From NCBI RefSeq assembly GCF_963675165.1, contig NC_087389.1:5938621-6002620 (forward strand): 64,000 bases of DNA. Direction: 5' to 3'. Positions 1 through 10,250 of this stretch are shown piece after piece; the first letter of the stretch is position 1; the number at the start of each line of letters is the position of its first letter. This DNA comes from Halichondria panicea (taxonomy: Eukaryota > Porifera > Demospongiae > Suberitida > Halichondriidae). The notes below the pieces were generated by a model. It was not told the DNA's origin. It did no database searches and saw only the letters and a list, made by a program, of their open reading frames with translations. Made by a program: the position numbers and the translations under genes.

Positions 1-109
1 ATCTTTTTTTGGGGGAATCTTTTTTTTCCTTCTTTTTGCCTAGGCTTTTGAGGAGACCTCGAAATAATAATAAAGTTCAAACCAGCTACAGTTCAACGAC
101 AATGTTCAA

Positions 110-305
110 TCCACAGTAGTCACAAGACATCTCAGGTTTCCAGGACAAAAAGACCAGTTAACACATCTCAGAGATACAAGAGTACAATTAAGACCATGCA
201 GCTATATAACAACGCTCATAAGAGGTTTCCAGGACAACAAAAACAGTTTAATAACACATCTGAGAGGTTACCAGGACAACAAGACCGTTAACACATCTCA
301 GAGGT
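110..305. repeat. Degenerate short repeats around GGTTTCCAGGACAA
   Basis: Several imperfect units contain GAGGTTTCCAGGACAACA followed by CCGTTAACACATCTCA. The same set recurs at about 37828-38047 in the second copy of the duplication. No coding potential was seen. Confidence 0.6.
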
Positions 306-470
306 AGTTTTCAGTACAAGCACTATTATCAAATCATTTTACTTTAATGGCAGACCACACTACTATAACTTAAAATAGTAAAAAATGGGTAGTGACCCCA
401 TAATACTATAATTAGAATAATAATGCGCATGGCAATTGAGATGGTAAGATGCTGAGTCAGCTAGTAGATG

Positions 471-880
471 TTGCCGTGCTCACGAGTTCAAGTTGTCTTC
501 GCTTCAATCATCAGCTAGGGGAGGTGACACAGTATTTGGTGTTGCCGTGCTCACGAGTTCAAGCTGTCTTCGCTTCAATCATCAGCTAGGGGAGGTGACC
601 CAGTATTAGGTGTTGCCGTGCTCACGAGTTCAAGTTGTCTTTGCTTCAATCATCAGCTAGGGGAGGTGACCCAGTATTAGGTGTTGCCGTGCTCACGAGT
701 TCAAGTTGTCTTCGCTTCAATCATCAAGGGAGGTGACCCAGTAGGTGTTGCCGTGCTCACGAGTTCAAGTTGTCTTCGCTTTAATCATCAGGGGAGGTGA
801 CCCAGTATTAGGTGTTGCCGTGCTCACGAGTTCAAGTTGTCTTCGCTTCAATCATCAGGCCGGGGAGGTGATTTAATGTT
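471..880. repeat. 64-71 bp minisatellite, six units
   Basis: Six head-to-tail units begin with TTGCCGTGCTCACGAGTTCA at about 471, 542, 613, 684, 748 and 814. Spacing alternates between 71 and 64-66 bp because a CTAGG-type insert is present or absent. The sister array at 38211-38612 also has six units. There are no distinct spacers, so this is not CRISPR-like. Confidence 0.85.
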
Positions 881-2269
881 CATTATGTTTATCCAGCGCA
901 ATGATCGTCATATCCATATTATGGTGGTGTCAAAGATTTGAGACTTCCCACAGTATTTAGTGACAATCGAGACATCAGGAGATAGCGAAAATTAAGCCCC
1001 TCGAAAATTTTGCCCTATACGGTAGGCTTCTGCTGTACATCGGAGAGTGATCGAGGTCCGGTGGTAAGTTGTGTACATGTACTTCCACTAGCATCAAGTT
1101 AATAAAATGTCCCAGTATAGCGTTGAGAAGTATTAGTGGCCATAGGTGGGAGGGGTCAGGGCTGCAATGGAGATTTATCCCACGTGCACTGAATGATATA
1201 GCGGAGGTCTTACATCTGGAGGAGGCTTTTGCAACATCGTAAGGAGATAGCAATTAAATATAGTTGCAAGGGGAGTGCATGCCATATCAGTTGAAAGTTG
1301 GAGCGGCAAATTTGAGATGAATGTTACGGTCCGGTAGTTCTTGGCCTGACATCAATTGAGCGATAGCATCGGAGAATGTCACCCAAGGAGAGTATGAAAG
1401 ATGAAATGATATTACAAATGTCATAATTATGACGAGTGGGATGAAAGTAATCATGACTGTACAACGAATGCTGTGGTTTGCCTTATATAGCAAGATAAGT
1501 AGTTGACGTGAAGGATAGAAATAGCTCTATAGGTATTGCACGCAAATATCTAATTATAAGGATGAACAAATAAAGTGGAAGACAATGTGACATCAGGGAT
1601 AAAGTCATGACAACACAAAGTGTTAGAGACAAAAATTAACAACGAGCTTGAAATGATGTTGTCTATCACCGAATTACAAACTGATAATGTGGGTGAGTTA
1701 ACGACAGTTAATGATGTAATGATGTGTAGACCACATTGGAATTAGTATCAAAATAATAATAACAATAATAACAATATTATAGCACATGGCCTGCCTTTTT
1801 TTTAGGAAGAAATTGAAGATTCCATTTTATATATATCCACGATCCCAAAAACACCAGTCCAAGAGACAGCTAAATTTAAGCAACCAGTCTAAGCTCGGCA
1901 ATAAAAAGCATCTATCGTATAACAGAGTACGTTACATCTATTCCAGTGAGTGTAATCAACTTCCCGTCAAACAAAATATTCCGCAATAAAAAGCACGTAC
2001 CCCATAACCTAATACTTACAAGCACAATCCATACGTAGGAATAGAGAGATCCACCAAAGAAACTGCACAACCTATGTATTCCCTATACCATCGAAGCAAT
2101 TTATAATTAAACTTAAAATTGGTCCCCTCCTAATTATGAATATTAACAAAAGCCTTCCCTCAAATCAAACAACTCACGAACATCAATTGTCCCTCCCACA
2201 AGCACTGCTGTATAATTATGTCCTTTGCGTGTATTCTTAGAGTGTATTATAATATTATAATATAACACC

Positions 2270-2506
2270 CTGACAGCGATGCTTCCCCGGGGTGTTGAGA
2301 CAGTAGGTACCATCAGAACAGATGGAGTCATCTTCTCTACACTCATCAATATCTGGTGGGCCAGGGTGAGTCACACTGTGTACTAGTGCAAGCCAGTCTC
2401 CTCACCTGTACAAGATCCCTCCACCTCCTCATATCCCAGGGCACACTCCTTACAGCTGTCAGCCCCCGGACCACCACACTCTGTCAGGCATGCCCTATCA
2501 CACACA
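2270..2506 (-). pseudogene. CRELD-type EGF exon pair, copy 1
   Basis: Two minus-strand exons are readable. One (2406-2506) encodes a Cys-rich EGF/furin-like piece with core GPGADSCKECALGYEE. The next (about 2270-2352) encodes a calcium-binding EGF piece starting DIDECREDDSICSDGTYC. CRELD proteins have this alternation of Cys-rich and DIDEC-type EGF modules, which suggests the family. Compared with the other copies, the first exon has two extra bases next to its acceptor, which breaks the phase-1 junction, and the downstream donor is weak (GGTGTTA). I call it a broken copy. Other copies are near 10.7, 26.9 and 40.3 kb. Confidence 0.6.
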
Positions 2507-3059
2507 CTGCGTGGATGCATGTGTGTGTATGTGGGCGGGTATGGGTGTGGATGTGTGTGTGTGGGGGTGGGGAGATGGTGAAAGTACATGTCACTGTGGG
2601 TCACATGTAAATTATGACATGCATTCACATTATTATGTTGAGGTTGAGTCATGTGACCACCGCCTTAGGGTGCCGCCCACACGACAAGATATGGTGTGCG
2701 TGAGTGATAGTTTGAAATAAAGTATGCATTTGCCGCCATGGCACAGAAAGTTAAGGGTTAGCTAATTTAAGGGGCTCTCCCTACAAGTGCAGAAAATTAC
2801 CGTTCGATGAGTTAATGCTTAACTACATTTTCTGGCGAGCACATACAGTCAGTCGAGATAGTCCGACCATAGGGAGAATACACGGATAACTGCAAACATG
2901 TTATTAGCGGAAATTCTAAGACTTTAACTATGGAAAGTGAACTGTTTATTGAAGTGTGTCTGCTAATTTCATGTGCTTCTATTGAGTTGGGACTTCCCCT
3001 GATTATAATGCCTGATTATAAGAGGTGTCTTTATTTCAAGGGTGGTCAGTGTAGCCACA

Positions 3060-3180
3060 CCCCCTCACCCATAATGGCGTGCTGTATCTTCCTCTTCCTC
3101 TCTAGGATGCTCCTCTCCTGGTCCTCCACTGACTTGTGATAGAGCTACTCACCACACAGCCTCATCTGACAACACACCTG
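3060..3180 (-). other. Five-copy exon-like segment of unknown product
   Basis: This segment recurs almost unchanged at about 12450-12580, 27600-27720, 40950-41070 and 52400-52520, each time just upstream (in minus-strand sense) of EGF exons or their remains. On the minus strand it contains an open stretch rich in Glu, Arg and Lys (VEDQERSILERKRKIQ) flanked by donor-like GTGAG sites. An in-frame TAG overlaps a donor-like GTGAGTAG in every copy. It may be an exon edge or conserved intron. I do not recognise a family. The plus-strand reading frame through it is probably a shadow. Confidence 0.35.
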
Positions 3181-3475
3181 AAACAAGGGACAACAATTTG
3201 TTATAATTATGTTGGAGAACAATAAATACTGTAATAGTGCTGCTCACAAGCATCACTTACAGCTAGACTCTTTAAGCCTGCACTCAGTCTTCTTGCTTTG
3301 AATACTTTTCTCTTTTGTTTCTGATCCACGTGGCACCATCAAAAGTCAGAAGTAAGGAGAGGAGGGGGCGGGGCTGGTGTTTAATTCATTTCCCTTTAGC
3401 CTAAGAGGGAAACACCAGCCACTAATTAATTGTCTCAAAAGTCAATGACAATGACAATAAGTAGCACCAATATAA

Positions 3476-4030
3476 ATGAAAGCACCGCGGGTGCTGATGC
3501 CTCGGTGGAGGTGCCAAAGCTACATAACATAAAAAACTACTAATAGCTAGCTTTTATACACACATTGATTATAATTATCATGATGAATTTTGCTGCATGC
3601 GAATAGTGGGTAATGATCGACTATGATTGTTGTTAAAAACGATCGATGCCAAAAGTTCAAGTCTAAAATTAATGGCTGCAAGTCAGCAGAGCCTTGCAGC
3701 TCTCTGCTCACTGTTGCAGCTACCAATAGCTAGCGTTCTAGTGCAGAGCTAACTACTAAGTAGAGTAGTAACACTCGGTGAACAAGTTTTGCTACGGACT
3801 CTTCTGAAAAGGCTGCAATAGCATTCCAAGTAAGCAAAACTAGGCATAACTCGAGAACGAAGCATTATTTTGCAAATCCACGAATTAAAATCCAAGTAAA
3901 CATGACTAGAAGCCTATAGAAACTCTTACTTGCACTTGATTCATCCTTGAGAAGCTGTAGCGGTCTACACACACACACAGACACACAGACACACAACCGT
4001 ATCCTCGCTTGCGCATGCGCACCGAGGCAT
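3476..4030 (-). mobile_element. Family-H element (Helitron/helentron-like), full length
   Basis: It runs from AATGAAAGCACCGCGGGTGC to GCGCACCGAGGCAT. Both ends can fold: AGCACCCGCGGTGCT-like at one end and GCCTCG..CGAGG around TGCGCATGCGCA at the other. A short (CA)n tract lies just inside the second end. The same ~550 bp design recurs at 4169, 22491, 23023, 26448, 43711, 46643 and 59889. No open frame of its own was seen, so it is non-autonomous. Confidence 0.7.
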
Positions 4031-4195
4031 AATGATGAACAACAGACAAATAATAGCTGTAGATTTTACTATAAATTACAGTGATTGATCAAACTACTGA
4101 TCTATGCAATCCCTATAATTTTTTGACAGTTTTTTGCTACCAACTCTTGCTAGCAACCTTGTTTTTATGCCTCGGTGCGCATGCGCAAGCGAGGT

Positions 4196-4239
<44 letters not shown>

Positions 4240-4523
4240 CTGCTACAGCTGCTCAAGGATGAATATCAAGTGCAAGTAAGAGTTTCTATAGCCTATAGGC
4301 TCTTAATCATGTTTATTGGACTTTAATTTGTGGATTTGCAAAATAATGCTTCGTTATGCCTAGTTTGTTACTACTTGGAATGCCATTGCAGCCTTTTCAG
4401 AAGAGCACGTAGCAAACTTGTTTACCGAGTGTTGCTACTCTACTTTAAGTCTTAGTAGTTAGCTCTGCACTAGAACGCTAGCAGCTGCAAGAGTGAGAAG
4501 AGAGTTGCAAGGCTCTGCTAATG

Positions 4524-4585
4524 TAGCCTCGATCCCAGCCCCTCTCACATCTTTCTCAATTGAGAGCGGCCTGGAATCGAGGCTA
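4524..4585. mobile_element. 62 bp foldback element, TAGCCTCGATCC ends
   Basis: The ends are TAGCCTCGATCCCAGCC and GGCCTGGAATCGAGGCTA. The insertion is flanked by a perfect 9 bp target duplication, CTGCTAATG (4515-4523 and 4586-4594). It sits inside the family-H element. A 9 bp duplication is typical of Mutator-like elements. Confidence 0.8.
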
Positions 4586-4717
4586 CTGCTAATGCAGCCA
4601 TAATTGTAGACTTGAACTTTTGGCATAGATCGTTTTTAACAACAATCATGGTCGATCATTACCCACTCCCTGAGATTTTGTGCAGCAAAATTAAATTATT
4701 TATCATGTGTATAAAAG

Positions 4718-5323
4718 CAGGGGCGTAGCTACCATTGTTTCCTGGTTGCCCAGAAACCCCCCCAGGAGCTGCTGAGAAAATTGGGCAGGGCTCCCTATAA
4801 TTGAATCATGCAGCCCTGCCCATCTTTTCACACGTGGCTGCAAATCAATAATCAGAGCACCACCGTGAAGCGTTTCACTTTGGCTTTGTCTCAGCTAGTT
4901 AGTCTCAGCTAGCTAGCTACCTCAAACAAAGAAGACCAAGACTTAAGTTCTAGATCTAGTATCAATCCTGAATGCTCCAGTATTCTCAGACTCAGCTCTA
5001 AGCACAACTTTATTCAGGAAGTGTACAAGTTTAGAACAATCTCAGCCACATGAAACCTCTCAGGTAAATGACATTTAATTGTTGCTCAGCTAGACTAGCA
5101 ATACACAATTGGCACCTGCATGCCTATAGTATGTTACGTCTATAGCTAGCTAGCTTCTCACAAACATGTAAAAAAGTCATGAACAATAGTCAATAAGCAG
5201 TAGGTGTGCCCCAATCAAGAGGGTGTGGTACCGGAAGTGGGCGTGACCAAAAATTTCGCGGCGCTATCGCGCCGCAGATTTTTCTAAAGAAACCCCTGTC
5301 TCAAAAGTCTGGCTACGCCCCTG
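4718..5323. mobile_element. 606 bp element, CAGGGGCGTAGC ends
   Basis: Terminal inverted repeats are CAGGGGCGTAGC and GCTACGCCCCTG. The flanking duplication is AAAAG (4713-4717 and 5324-5328). Related copies of the host repeat show the uninterrupted site. No transposase frame is present. A relative with CAGTGGCGTAGCC ends and also a 5 bp duplication is at 18481-18784. Confidence 0.75.
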
Positions 5324-5458
5324 AAAAGCTATTATATAGTAGCTTTATGTTATGTAGCTTTGACAATCTCCACCGAGGCATCGATCAGCACCTGCGGTGC
5401 TTTCATTTTTAATAACTTGTATTTGGGCTTTGTTCAACAAAGAAAGGAGTTGTTTGTT

Positions 5459-5509
5459 AGACTCGCAAGCCGTCACTGTTGCAAGCAAACAGTGACGGCT
5501 TGCGAGTCT
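5459..5509. repeat. Perfect 22 bp stem hairpin in an 11 bp direct repeat
   Basis: A 51 bp hairpin has perfect 22 bp arms (AGACTCGCAAGCCGTCACTG plus TT) and a 7 nt loop. It is flanked on both sides by AGTTGTTTGTT (5448-5458 and 5510-5520), which looks like an insertion footprint. Confidence 0.75.
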
Positions 5510-5894
5510 AGTTGTTTGTTTCTATTAAAAGTAAGGGAATTCCCCAAACTGCACAGAGGTGGGGCTCATCCATAATTATGCATTCCGTATTTCTTGCGGC
5601 TGAGCACCCCTTAATCCCCTGCACCCACACCATCCTTTCTCCTTTCAACTTAACAACAATTTTAGGTCACTGTCACCAGGCAAAAGCAAAGAACTGATCA
5701 GCTCTAAATCTATGCAGTCTAAGTCCAGACATTAGCAATGCCAGTGAGTGCATATAATTACAGTACAGGCTACTGCATATAGATCTATTATAATTATTAC
5801 AATTATATACAAGCTATAAAGTGGATGTGCATATGAGCATGACCTCCTATAAACTAATAGTCTTCTTAAGCTACAGCTCTCCCTCCCCATGTAG

Positions 5895-6914
5895 GGCAAG
5901 CGTCCGATAGCTCAGAGCAAGGTTGTCTTTATCTCACTCCTAGTGGTGGACATGCTCAACACCATCCTGCAAGAGACCATCACACTCTCCAAGGGTGATC
6001 GAGTAGCAAGTGCCCGAGCTGCCATCATTGTCTTTGTTCTCTGTATCATTATATTATTTGGCCCGTTAACGATTGGCCATTATGTCTATCTCTGCATAGC
6101 AAGAAAAAATCCAGTCAGTTTTATTACATCTCTCCTTGAAATTATGGGAGTGCTTTTCTTTTTCTATGGCAACAATATCACAAGTATTATCAACAACTGG
6201 AGAATTGAGTTAGGTTGTGACTCTCAATGCGTCCTTGATAATCAAATAGCAGCTGCTTTCTCTTTGGGAATGTCTCTAATCATTTTTCAGATAGTTCCGT
6301 CAGTTCTGAAAAAGCTGTTAAAGTTGCTGAAGAGAAAACAACAACATGTGAAGAAAACGAGATCGCCTGATTGGTACACTGCGCTTGATTTGATCACGAT
6401 GTTTATCAAGATCAACACCATCTACTCGGCTATTGTTGGGATGACACAATCCACTGATTTCTGTAGCAGCACTGAAGTTGCTGCAAGTTCAGTTTTCCTG
6501 TCCATTTGTGTTCTACTGGGATTTGCTAGCGAGTTAATCGATTATTTCTATGCTTTGGACACGAATTTAAAGAGCAACAAAGAATACATCGACAAGTCAT
6601 TCAATCAATTGGTAACTATCGGCATGATTCTTATTGTCACTATTTGCCTTCCCTTTTATTTACTGGCCGATAATTTCCAGCCTCTCGATTGTGCGTTCAG
6701 TTGTGACACTATTGTTGCTAATGCGACCATCAGCACAACCACATGCAACCAGACGACCAACAGTGGAGTTAGACTGGGGTTTACCCTAACCACGCTTATT
6801 ATCGTCCTCATCTTCTCCGGTGTTTATTTCTATCATGTTCGATTAGCTGAAATAAATCGAAAGAAGCTGAAGAGTAACATTGTTATAATTACTGGGAAAG
6901 AAACAGTGGTGTAG
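5895..6914 (+). CDS. Multi-pass membrane protein, last exon (intact)
   Basis: A single open exon of about 340 codons ends at TAG (6914). The first ATG is at 5943, but the frame is open upstream to a good acceptor (CCCCATGTAG, exon from 5895), and those extra residues (GKRPIAQSKVVFISLLVVDM) look like part of a membrane helix, so an upstream exon is likely. From the ATG, hydrophobic segments lie near residues 23-50, 59-82, 101-125, 149-172, 180-205, 217-243 and 271-297, giving about seven to eight helices. Loops contain paired cysteines (LGCDSQC; DCAFSCD) and possible N-glycosylation sites (NAT, NQT), consistent with a surface protein. The last ~20 residues are basic. I do not recognise the family. 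A 5'-truncated, transposon-interrupted copy lies at 44005-44854. Confidence 0.75.
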   Translation, partial: GKRPIAQSKVVFISLLVVDMLNTILQETITLSKGDRVASARAAIIVFVLCIIILFGPLTIGHYVYLCIARKNPVSFITSLLEIMGVLFFFYGNNITSIINNWRIELGCDSQCVLDNQIAAAFSLGMSLIIFQIVPSVLKKLLKLLKRKQQHVKKTRSPDWYTALDLITMFIKINTIYSAIVGMTQSTDFCSSTEVAASSVFLSICVLLGFASELIDYFYALDTNLKSNKEYIDKSFNQLVTIGMILIVTICLPFYLLADNFQPLDCAFSCDTIVANATISTTTCNQTTNSGVRLGFTLTTLIIVLIFSGVYFYHVRLAEINRKKLKSNIVIITGKETVV

Positions 6915-7631
6915 AATTTTTAAATTTACCATTATAATTATCAAGTTGTATTGTCATAATTATATGCTTTTTCTCAGAATTAACTATAATCAGGAGTAGC
7001 TATACATAAAGCTAATTAAAATTAATGATTCAATAATTATGTATAGGTTTGCAGTGGGAGTGATATAGGTCTGAAGTGGTGTGGTCCATAATTATTGTGC
7101 CCATTATAATTATAGTCACTCCTAAAAGGGGTGGGGCTGGTCTTGCAGGTATACCTGCAAGACCAGCCCGCTGTTATAGGAATGCTATGAACTTTACTTC
7201 CAACTTTAAATTATTAGGTATTGAAGAGTCTCACACTAGGCCCTGATAACATTATTTTTACCCATTATTAACCCTATTCTCGAAAAATGTGCCTATTATA
7301 TTAAAAATCCAAAAATGAATGCGACAAAAATAATAATTATAGACTAAATTAACATAAACACAGCACACATGCAAAGCTAACTGACACATGTACACGACAT
7401 TATTAATATAATCATGATTCTCATAATATTGGTGATAATCCTTCAAGCCATGAAATGTCGTTATGCAAAACTTAATGTAATGATCTTTACCATTGATGCT
7501 TTAGACACTATTATGCTAAAAATTATTCCGAGCATAATTTATCAGGGCCTACATTACACACTGTGCATATGGCAAATGACACTATCATTAGTAACATACA
7601 AATCTTGAGTATAAGCAATAAAAATAATGAG
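6915..7631. other. Intergenic, with a 36 bp perfect palindrome
   Basis: No gene seen. At 7135-7170 GGGCTGGTCTTGCAGGTA is followed at once by its exact reverse complement. In the sister copy near 45065 only the left arm is present and different sequence follows. The stretch is otherwise AT-rich with many ATAATTAT words. Confidence 0.5.
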
Positions 7632-7848
7632 CTATGCTAATAATAATAATTTTTTTCTGATGTGTTCCGAGCTTTCACCTTTGACCCTAAGCGAGTCCCC
7701 GTCTAACTTGCCATGGTGACTATGGGATGGACTTTGACCTGGGCTTGATACTGATTTGATCTCTGTCGGGTAGTCATAGCGACTATAGTCTGGAAACTCG
7801 GTAATAGTTTTAGAGAACTTGACTTTCGAAGCCGATCTCCTAGCGTCT
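7632..7848 (-). CDS. Ankyrin/coiled-coil gene, 3' terminal exon (E12)
   Basis: The acceptor at 7849-7850 (CACACTGTAG) is preceded by a C/CA-rich tract. With the phase-2 junction from E11 the exon reads E-DARRSASKVKFSKTITEF and runs about 72 codons to TAG at 7632. It is rich in Ser, His, Lys and Arg (SSPGQSPSHSHHGKLDGD) and looks like a disordered tail. The hydrophobic run upstream in the same frame is intron. The second copy (45415-45613) has a 4 bp insertion that shifts the frame, so this is the intact version. Confidence 0.6.
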
Positions 7849-8025
7849 CTACAGTGTGTGGGCGTGTGTGTGGGTGGGGGGTAATTTATAAAGAACAGAA
7901 ATAATGCTGCAACTAAAGTGACTGCTATAGTGTACACACACGATTGGTAATACACAGTGACACTAGCAAGAGCAAGTGTATGCAATGGCCGAGTGGTCTC
8001 CCAGTAAAGTGTAGGGATAACTCAC

Positions 8026-8072
8026 TCTGTGTGTCTCTGGCTCCTGGAGGACCTCTCACTCTTGCTATCAGC
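8026..8072 (-). CDS. Ankyrin/coiled-coil gene, exon E11
   Basis: A 47 nt exon lies between a CTCTGCCCAG acceptor and a GTGAGT donor, entering in phase 0 and leaving in phase 2. It encodes ADSKSERSSRSQRHT, a polar Ser/Arg-rich stretch. It joins E10 and E12 in frame. The copy at 45783-45818 has lost 11 bases and is out of frame. Confidence 0.55.
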
Positions 8073-8159
8073 CTGGGCAGAGAAATCAAACAATGTAGGT
8101 GGCTACTAAATAAGTGTATGCTGTTTGTTACATCGAAACCTGTCTATACCCTACAACTA

Positions 8160-8310
8160 GCCTCTATAATACAGCCAGGTTAATGGGCTCCATAGCATGT
8201 GTTTGGACTTGTGTTAGCAGGCCACCCTCTATAATACAGCCAGGTTAATGGGCCCCTAAGTCTCCGGAGAGCATGTGTCCCTCTATAATACAGCCGGGCC
8301 CCAAATCTCT
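8160..8310. repeat. Three-copy CTCTATAATACAGCCAGG repeat
   Basis: CTCTATAATACAGCC(A/G)GG occurs at about 8162, 8228 and 8282, each followed by AATGGGC or GGGCCCC. Two units are present in the paralogous stretch near 45912-46018. It lies in the intron between E10 and E11. Confidence 0.6.
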
Positions 8311-8387
8311 GCCCGGTGCATGGCCACTACCAAACAGGTATGATACAGTATTGCACAAAAGCTACACACATGTACAGTGTCTCTCAC

Positions 8388-8517
8388 CTCATCTGACTTG
8401 CTGCAGAGGTGCTGTATGATAGGAGTGAGGGGGGAGAAGGTTCGGGTCATACCACCACCACGTTGACGAGCCTCTCCATTAGCATTCATATGCTGAGCTA
8501 CTGACGTCATCTGCTTC
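8388..8517 (-). CDS. Ankyrin/coiled-coil gene, exon E10
   Basis: A 130 nt exon has an acceptor made of CA dinucleotides (CACACACAG) and a GTGAGAGA donor, entering in phase 2. It encodes KQMTSVAQHMNANGEARQRG followed by a Gly/Ser/Thr stretch and PIIQHLCSKSDE. The phase-2 entry matches the donor of E9 (GTGTTAGA|GTGAGTG), so the TGA just past that donor is spliced out. An equally open copy is at 46122-46251. Confidence 0.6.
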
Positions 8518-8520
8518 CTG

Positions 8521-8690
8521 TGTGTGTGTGGGGGGGTGTGTGGTGGGAGGGTGTGTGTGTGTGTGTGTGTGTGTGATGGGAGGGTGTGTGCGTGTGTGTG
8601 GTGGGAGGGTGTGTGTGTGGGGGGGAGGGTGTGCGTGTGAGTATGTGTGTGTGGGGGGGTGGTGCAGTCATAGTGTGTGTATATTATTAC
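8521..8690. repeat. (TG)n / G-run low-complexity tract
   Basis: Alternating TG dinucleotides with runs of five to seven G and the word GTGCAGTCATAG. It abuts the E10 acceptor, where the minus strand reads CA-rich. Related tracts are near 20.2, 29.6, 46.3 and 54.1 kb. Confidence 0.8.
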
Positions 8691-8894
8691 ATGACATGGT
8701 ATCGTGCTAAATCTGTCATCACCCAAATATCTGGTACCATTTGAAAGGTCTTTTTCTAAGCTTTCGGGAAATCATAAAATTGAATCCACGGAATTCAAGT
8801 TATGGCGACTGAACGAGTCCACTAACCAATTGATTAAACGGGGGACATGTACATGTAGTACATACCTGCACATTAATTTATACTATTCACTCAC

Positions 8895-9089
8895 TCTAAC
8901 ACTTCTTGGTGGGTGGCTGTTCGATAGTCAATGGTATTATGGTCCTCCCTTTATCTGCTGCTTCATGACCTCTGTCCTTTGACCTTCGCGACCTCTTCTT
9001 AGCAGCATGATCCGGGGGTACGATTGGAGGATCGTTTAGGGGTAGTGGGTGGTTCAGGGGGCGCCTTCCGCACAGGTACTTCACCCCTG
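8895..9089 (-). pseudogene. Ankyrin gene exon E9, copy 1 (frameshifted)
   Basis: This is the proline-rich exon with core KAPPEPPTTPKRSSN. Compared with the intact copy at 54641-54844 it is 9 bases shorter, through an 8 base loss in the middle and a 1 base loss near the end. The frame between the two is wrong and meets a stop. Splice sites at both ends remain. Confidence 0.75.
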
Positions 9090-9403
9090 CTGGGGGGAGG
9101 GGGTTGATAATTAGCACAAAAATAATAAGAAGCACTAACAAGCTGCTACTTGTAGCTACGTACATGTAGCTAGCTGCTGGTAATAATTGTTTTTGGCTGC
9201 CACGTGCAGAAATGCTAGAGTCAAAGTTCACTGAGGCTACTATTTGAGACTGAACTACGAATATTTTACCCCCCGAAAATTACCGGCTATACGGTAGACA
9301 CTAGCAGTAGCAATTCTCCCAGTGACACACTCTCATACAGACTTGCACACACACCACCATACACACACACTACACAATCCCTAATTAAAGGGCCTCCACT
9401 TAC

Positions 9404-9573
9404 ATAGCGAGCTGCTCGGCCATGTGTGTCAGCTATCCGGAGAGTGCCCAACAAGTCTCGTACATCATGAGATAGAGGACACAGATATTCTGACCCATAA
9501 CATCGGCCCAATCCACCGGCCTCTGGTTCTCCCTGTCCGTGTGGACCATGCTGTAGCCAAAGTCCATGAGCAG
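9404..9573 (-). pseudogene. Ankyrin gene exon E7, copy 1 (premature stop)
   Basis: It matches the intact E7 at 31585-31754 (LLMDFGYSMVHTDRENQ...). Here the codon after SerGly is TAG (9433-9435) instead of GAA. The CA-rich acceptor and GTAAGT donor are retained. It is followed on the plus side by a long (TG)n/TGGG tract. Confidence 0.75.
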
Positions 9574-9739
9574 CTGTGTGTGTGTGTGTGTGTGGGTGGT
9601 GTGTGTGTGTGTGTGTGTGGGTGGTGGTGTGTGTGTGTGTGTGTGTATGTGTGGGTGGTGTGTGTGTGTGGGTGGTGTGTGTGTGTGGGTGGTGTGTGTG
9701 TGTGTGTGTGTGGGGAGTGATACAGAAACTAAATAACCA

Positions 9740-10050
9740 AAAATATGATAATCAGTTATCGTTGCTACAGTAGCTATGCAATCGAAACTTATGTTATGGA
9801 GCCACTGGAGGTGACTATAAATATACTAGCTTATGTTTTATTATCCCTGGGCTTACGTTATTGGTCTCACTTGTTAAGTTGGATTTGGCCGAATATAGTC
9901 AGCTACAGAATGCACTTTTATTGTGTGTAACTACTCTAACCAGGCTAAGCTTAAGTATGTCAGTCTAAATTAGCGACTAAATGTTAGTGTCAAACAGACA
10001 ACCAGTAACTGCCTATTAGTAAGTGTGCCCTGTACCTGTATAGCAAGCAT
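9740..10050. other. Intron-like sequence, no gene seen
   Basis: AT-rich spacer. The segment from about 9985 to 10040 is the unoccupied counterpart of the 734 bp insertion at 55886-56619. Confidence 0.4.
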
Positions 10051-10059
10051 GTCGGGTGT

Positions 10060-10250
10060 GTCATCTGGTATCTGCAGTGCGGAGGAGGGCAGTCCACTCT
10101 CCACTAGGAACTGTATGTGGGCAGGCGGCCATGGAGGGCAGTCTTGTGGGCCAGACTGAAGTGGTGCTCGTTACTAGAATAGTGAAATCCTCGAGCTCTT
10201 TGAGAGGACAGGCATCCAGTTTAGCCCTCATACCTGCAGTGGGAAAACAA
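10060..10250 (-). pseudogene. Ankyrin gene exons E4 and E3, fused and frameshifted
   Basis: The ankyrin exon seen intact at 56638-56826 is present here but has lost one base (CTGTATG-TGGGC). It is joined directly to the end of the E3 segment (CTCGAGGATTTCACTATTCT), without the intervening sequence present at 56.8 kb. Both changes break the reading frame. Confidence 0.6.

Larger units (their letters stand above)
1..3450. repeat. Segmental duplication A, copy 1
   Basis: This stretch is repeated at about 37699-41424 in the same orientation, with near-identical runs broken by small indels. It starts with a T-rich tract followed by short repeats, a minisatellite, non-coding sequence, CRELD EGF exons and a foldback at about 3360-3415. 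The window begins inside the copy, so the true left edge is not visible. Identity was judged by eye. Confidence 0.85.
4169..5404 (+). mobile_element. Family-H element carrying two nested insertions
   Basis: It starts ATGCCTCGGTGCGCATGCGC, followed by a long (TG)n, and ends CACCTGCGGTGCTTTCATT. It is about twice the normal length because a 62 bp element (4524-4585) and a 606 bp element (4718-5323) have inserted into it. Removing both restores the ~550 bp family sequence. Confidence 0.75.

Noticed and set aside
471-880. CRISPR-like regular repeat array
   Set aside because: The units are whole-length repeats without variable spacers, in a clearly animal genome; it is a minisatellite.
2930-3139. 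A 69-codon plus-strand frame (MESELFIxVC...) repeated five times
   Set aside because: It is conserved only because the whole segment is duplicated; it has no splice support, and a minus-strand exon-like reading overlaps it. Copies at 12.3, 27.5, 40.8 and 52.3 kb are the same shadow.
7135-7170. Rho-independent-type terminator
   Set aside because: The palindrome has no loop, and such terminators do not apply in an animal nuclear genome.
7849-7985. A signal peptide or membrane segment fused to exon E12
   Set aside because: The hydrophobic stretch is upstream of a good acceptor and is absent from the spliced reading; it is intron.
8896-8898. TGA after VLE as the end of the ankyrin gene
   Set aside because: The donor GTGAGTG starts inside the GAG codon and its phase fits E10 exactly, so the stop is intronic.
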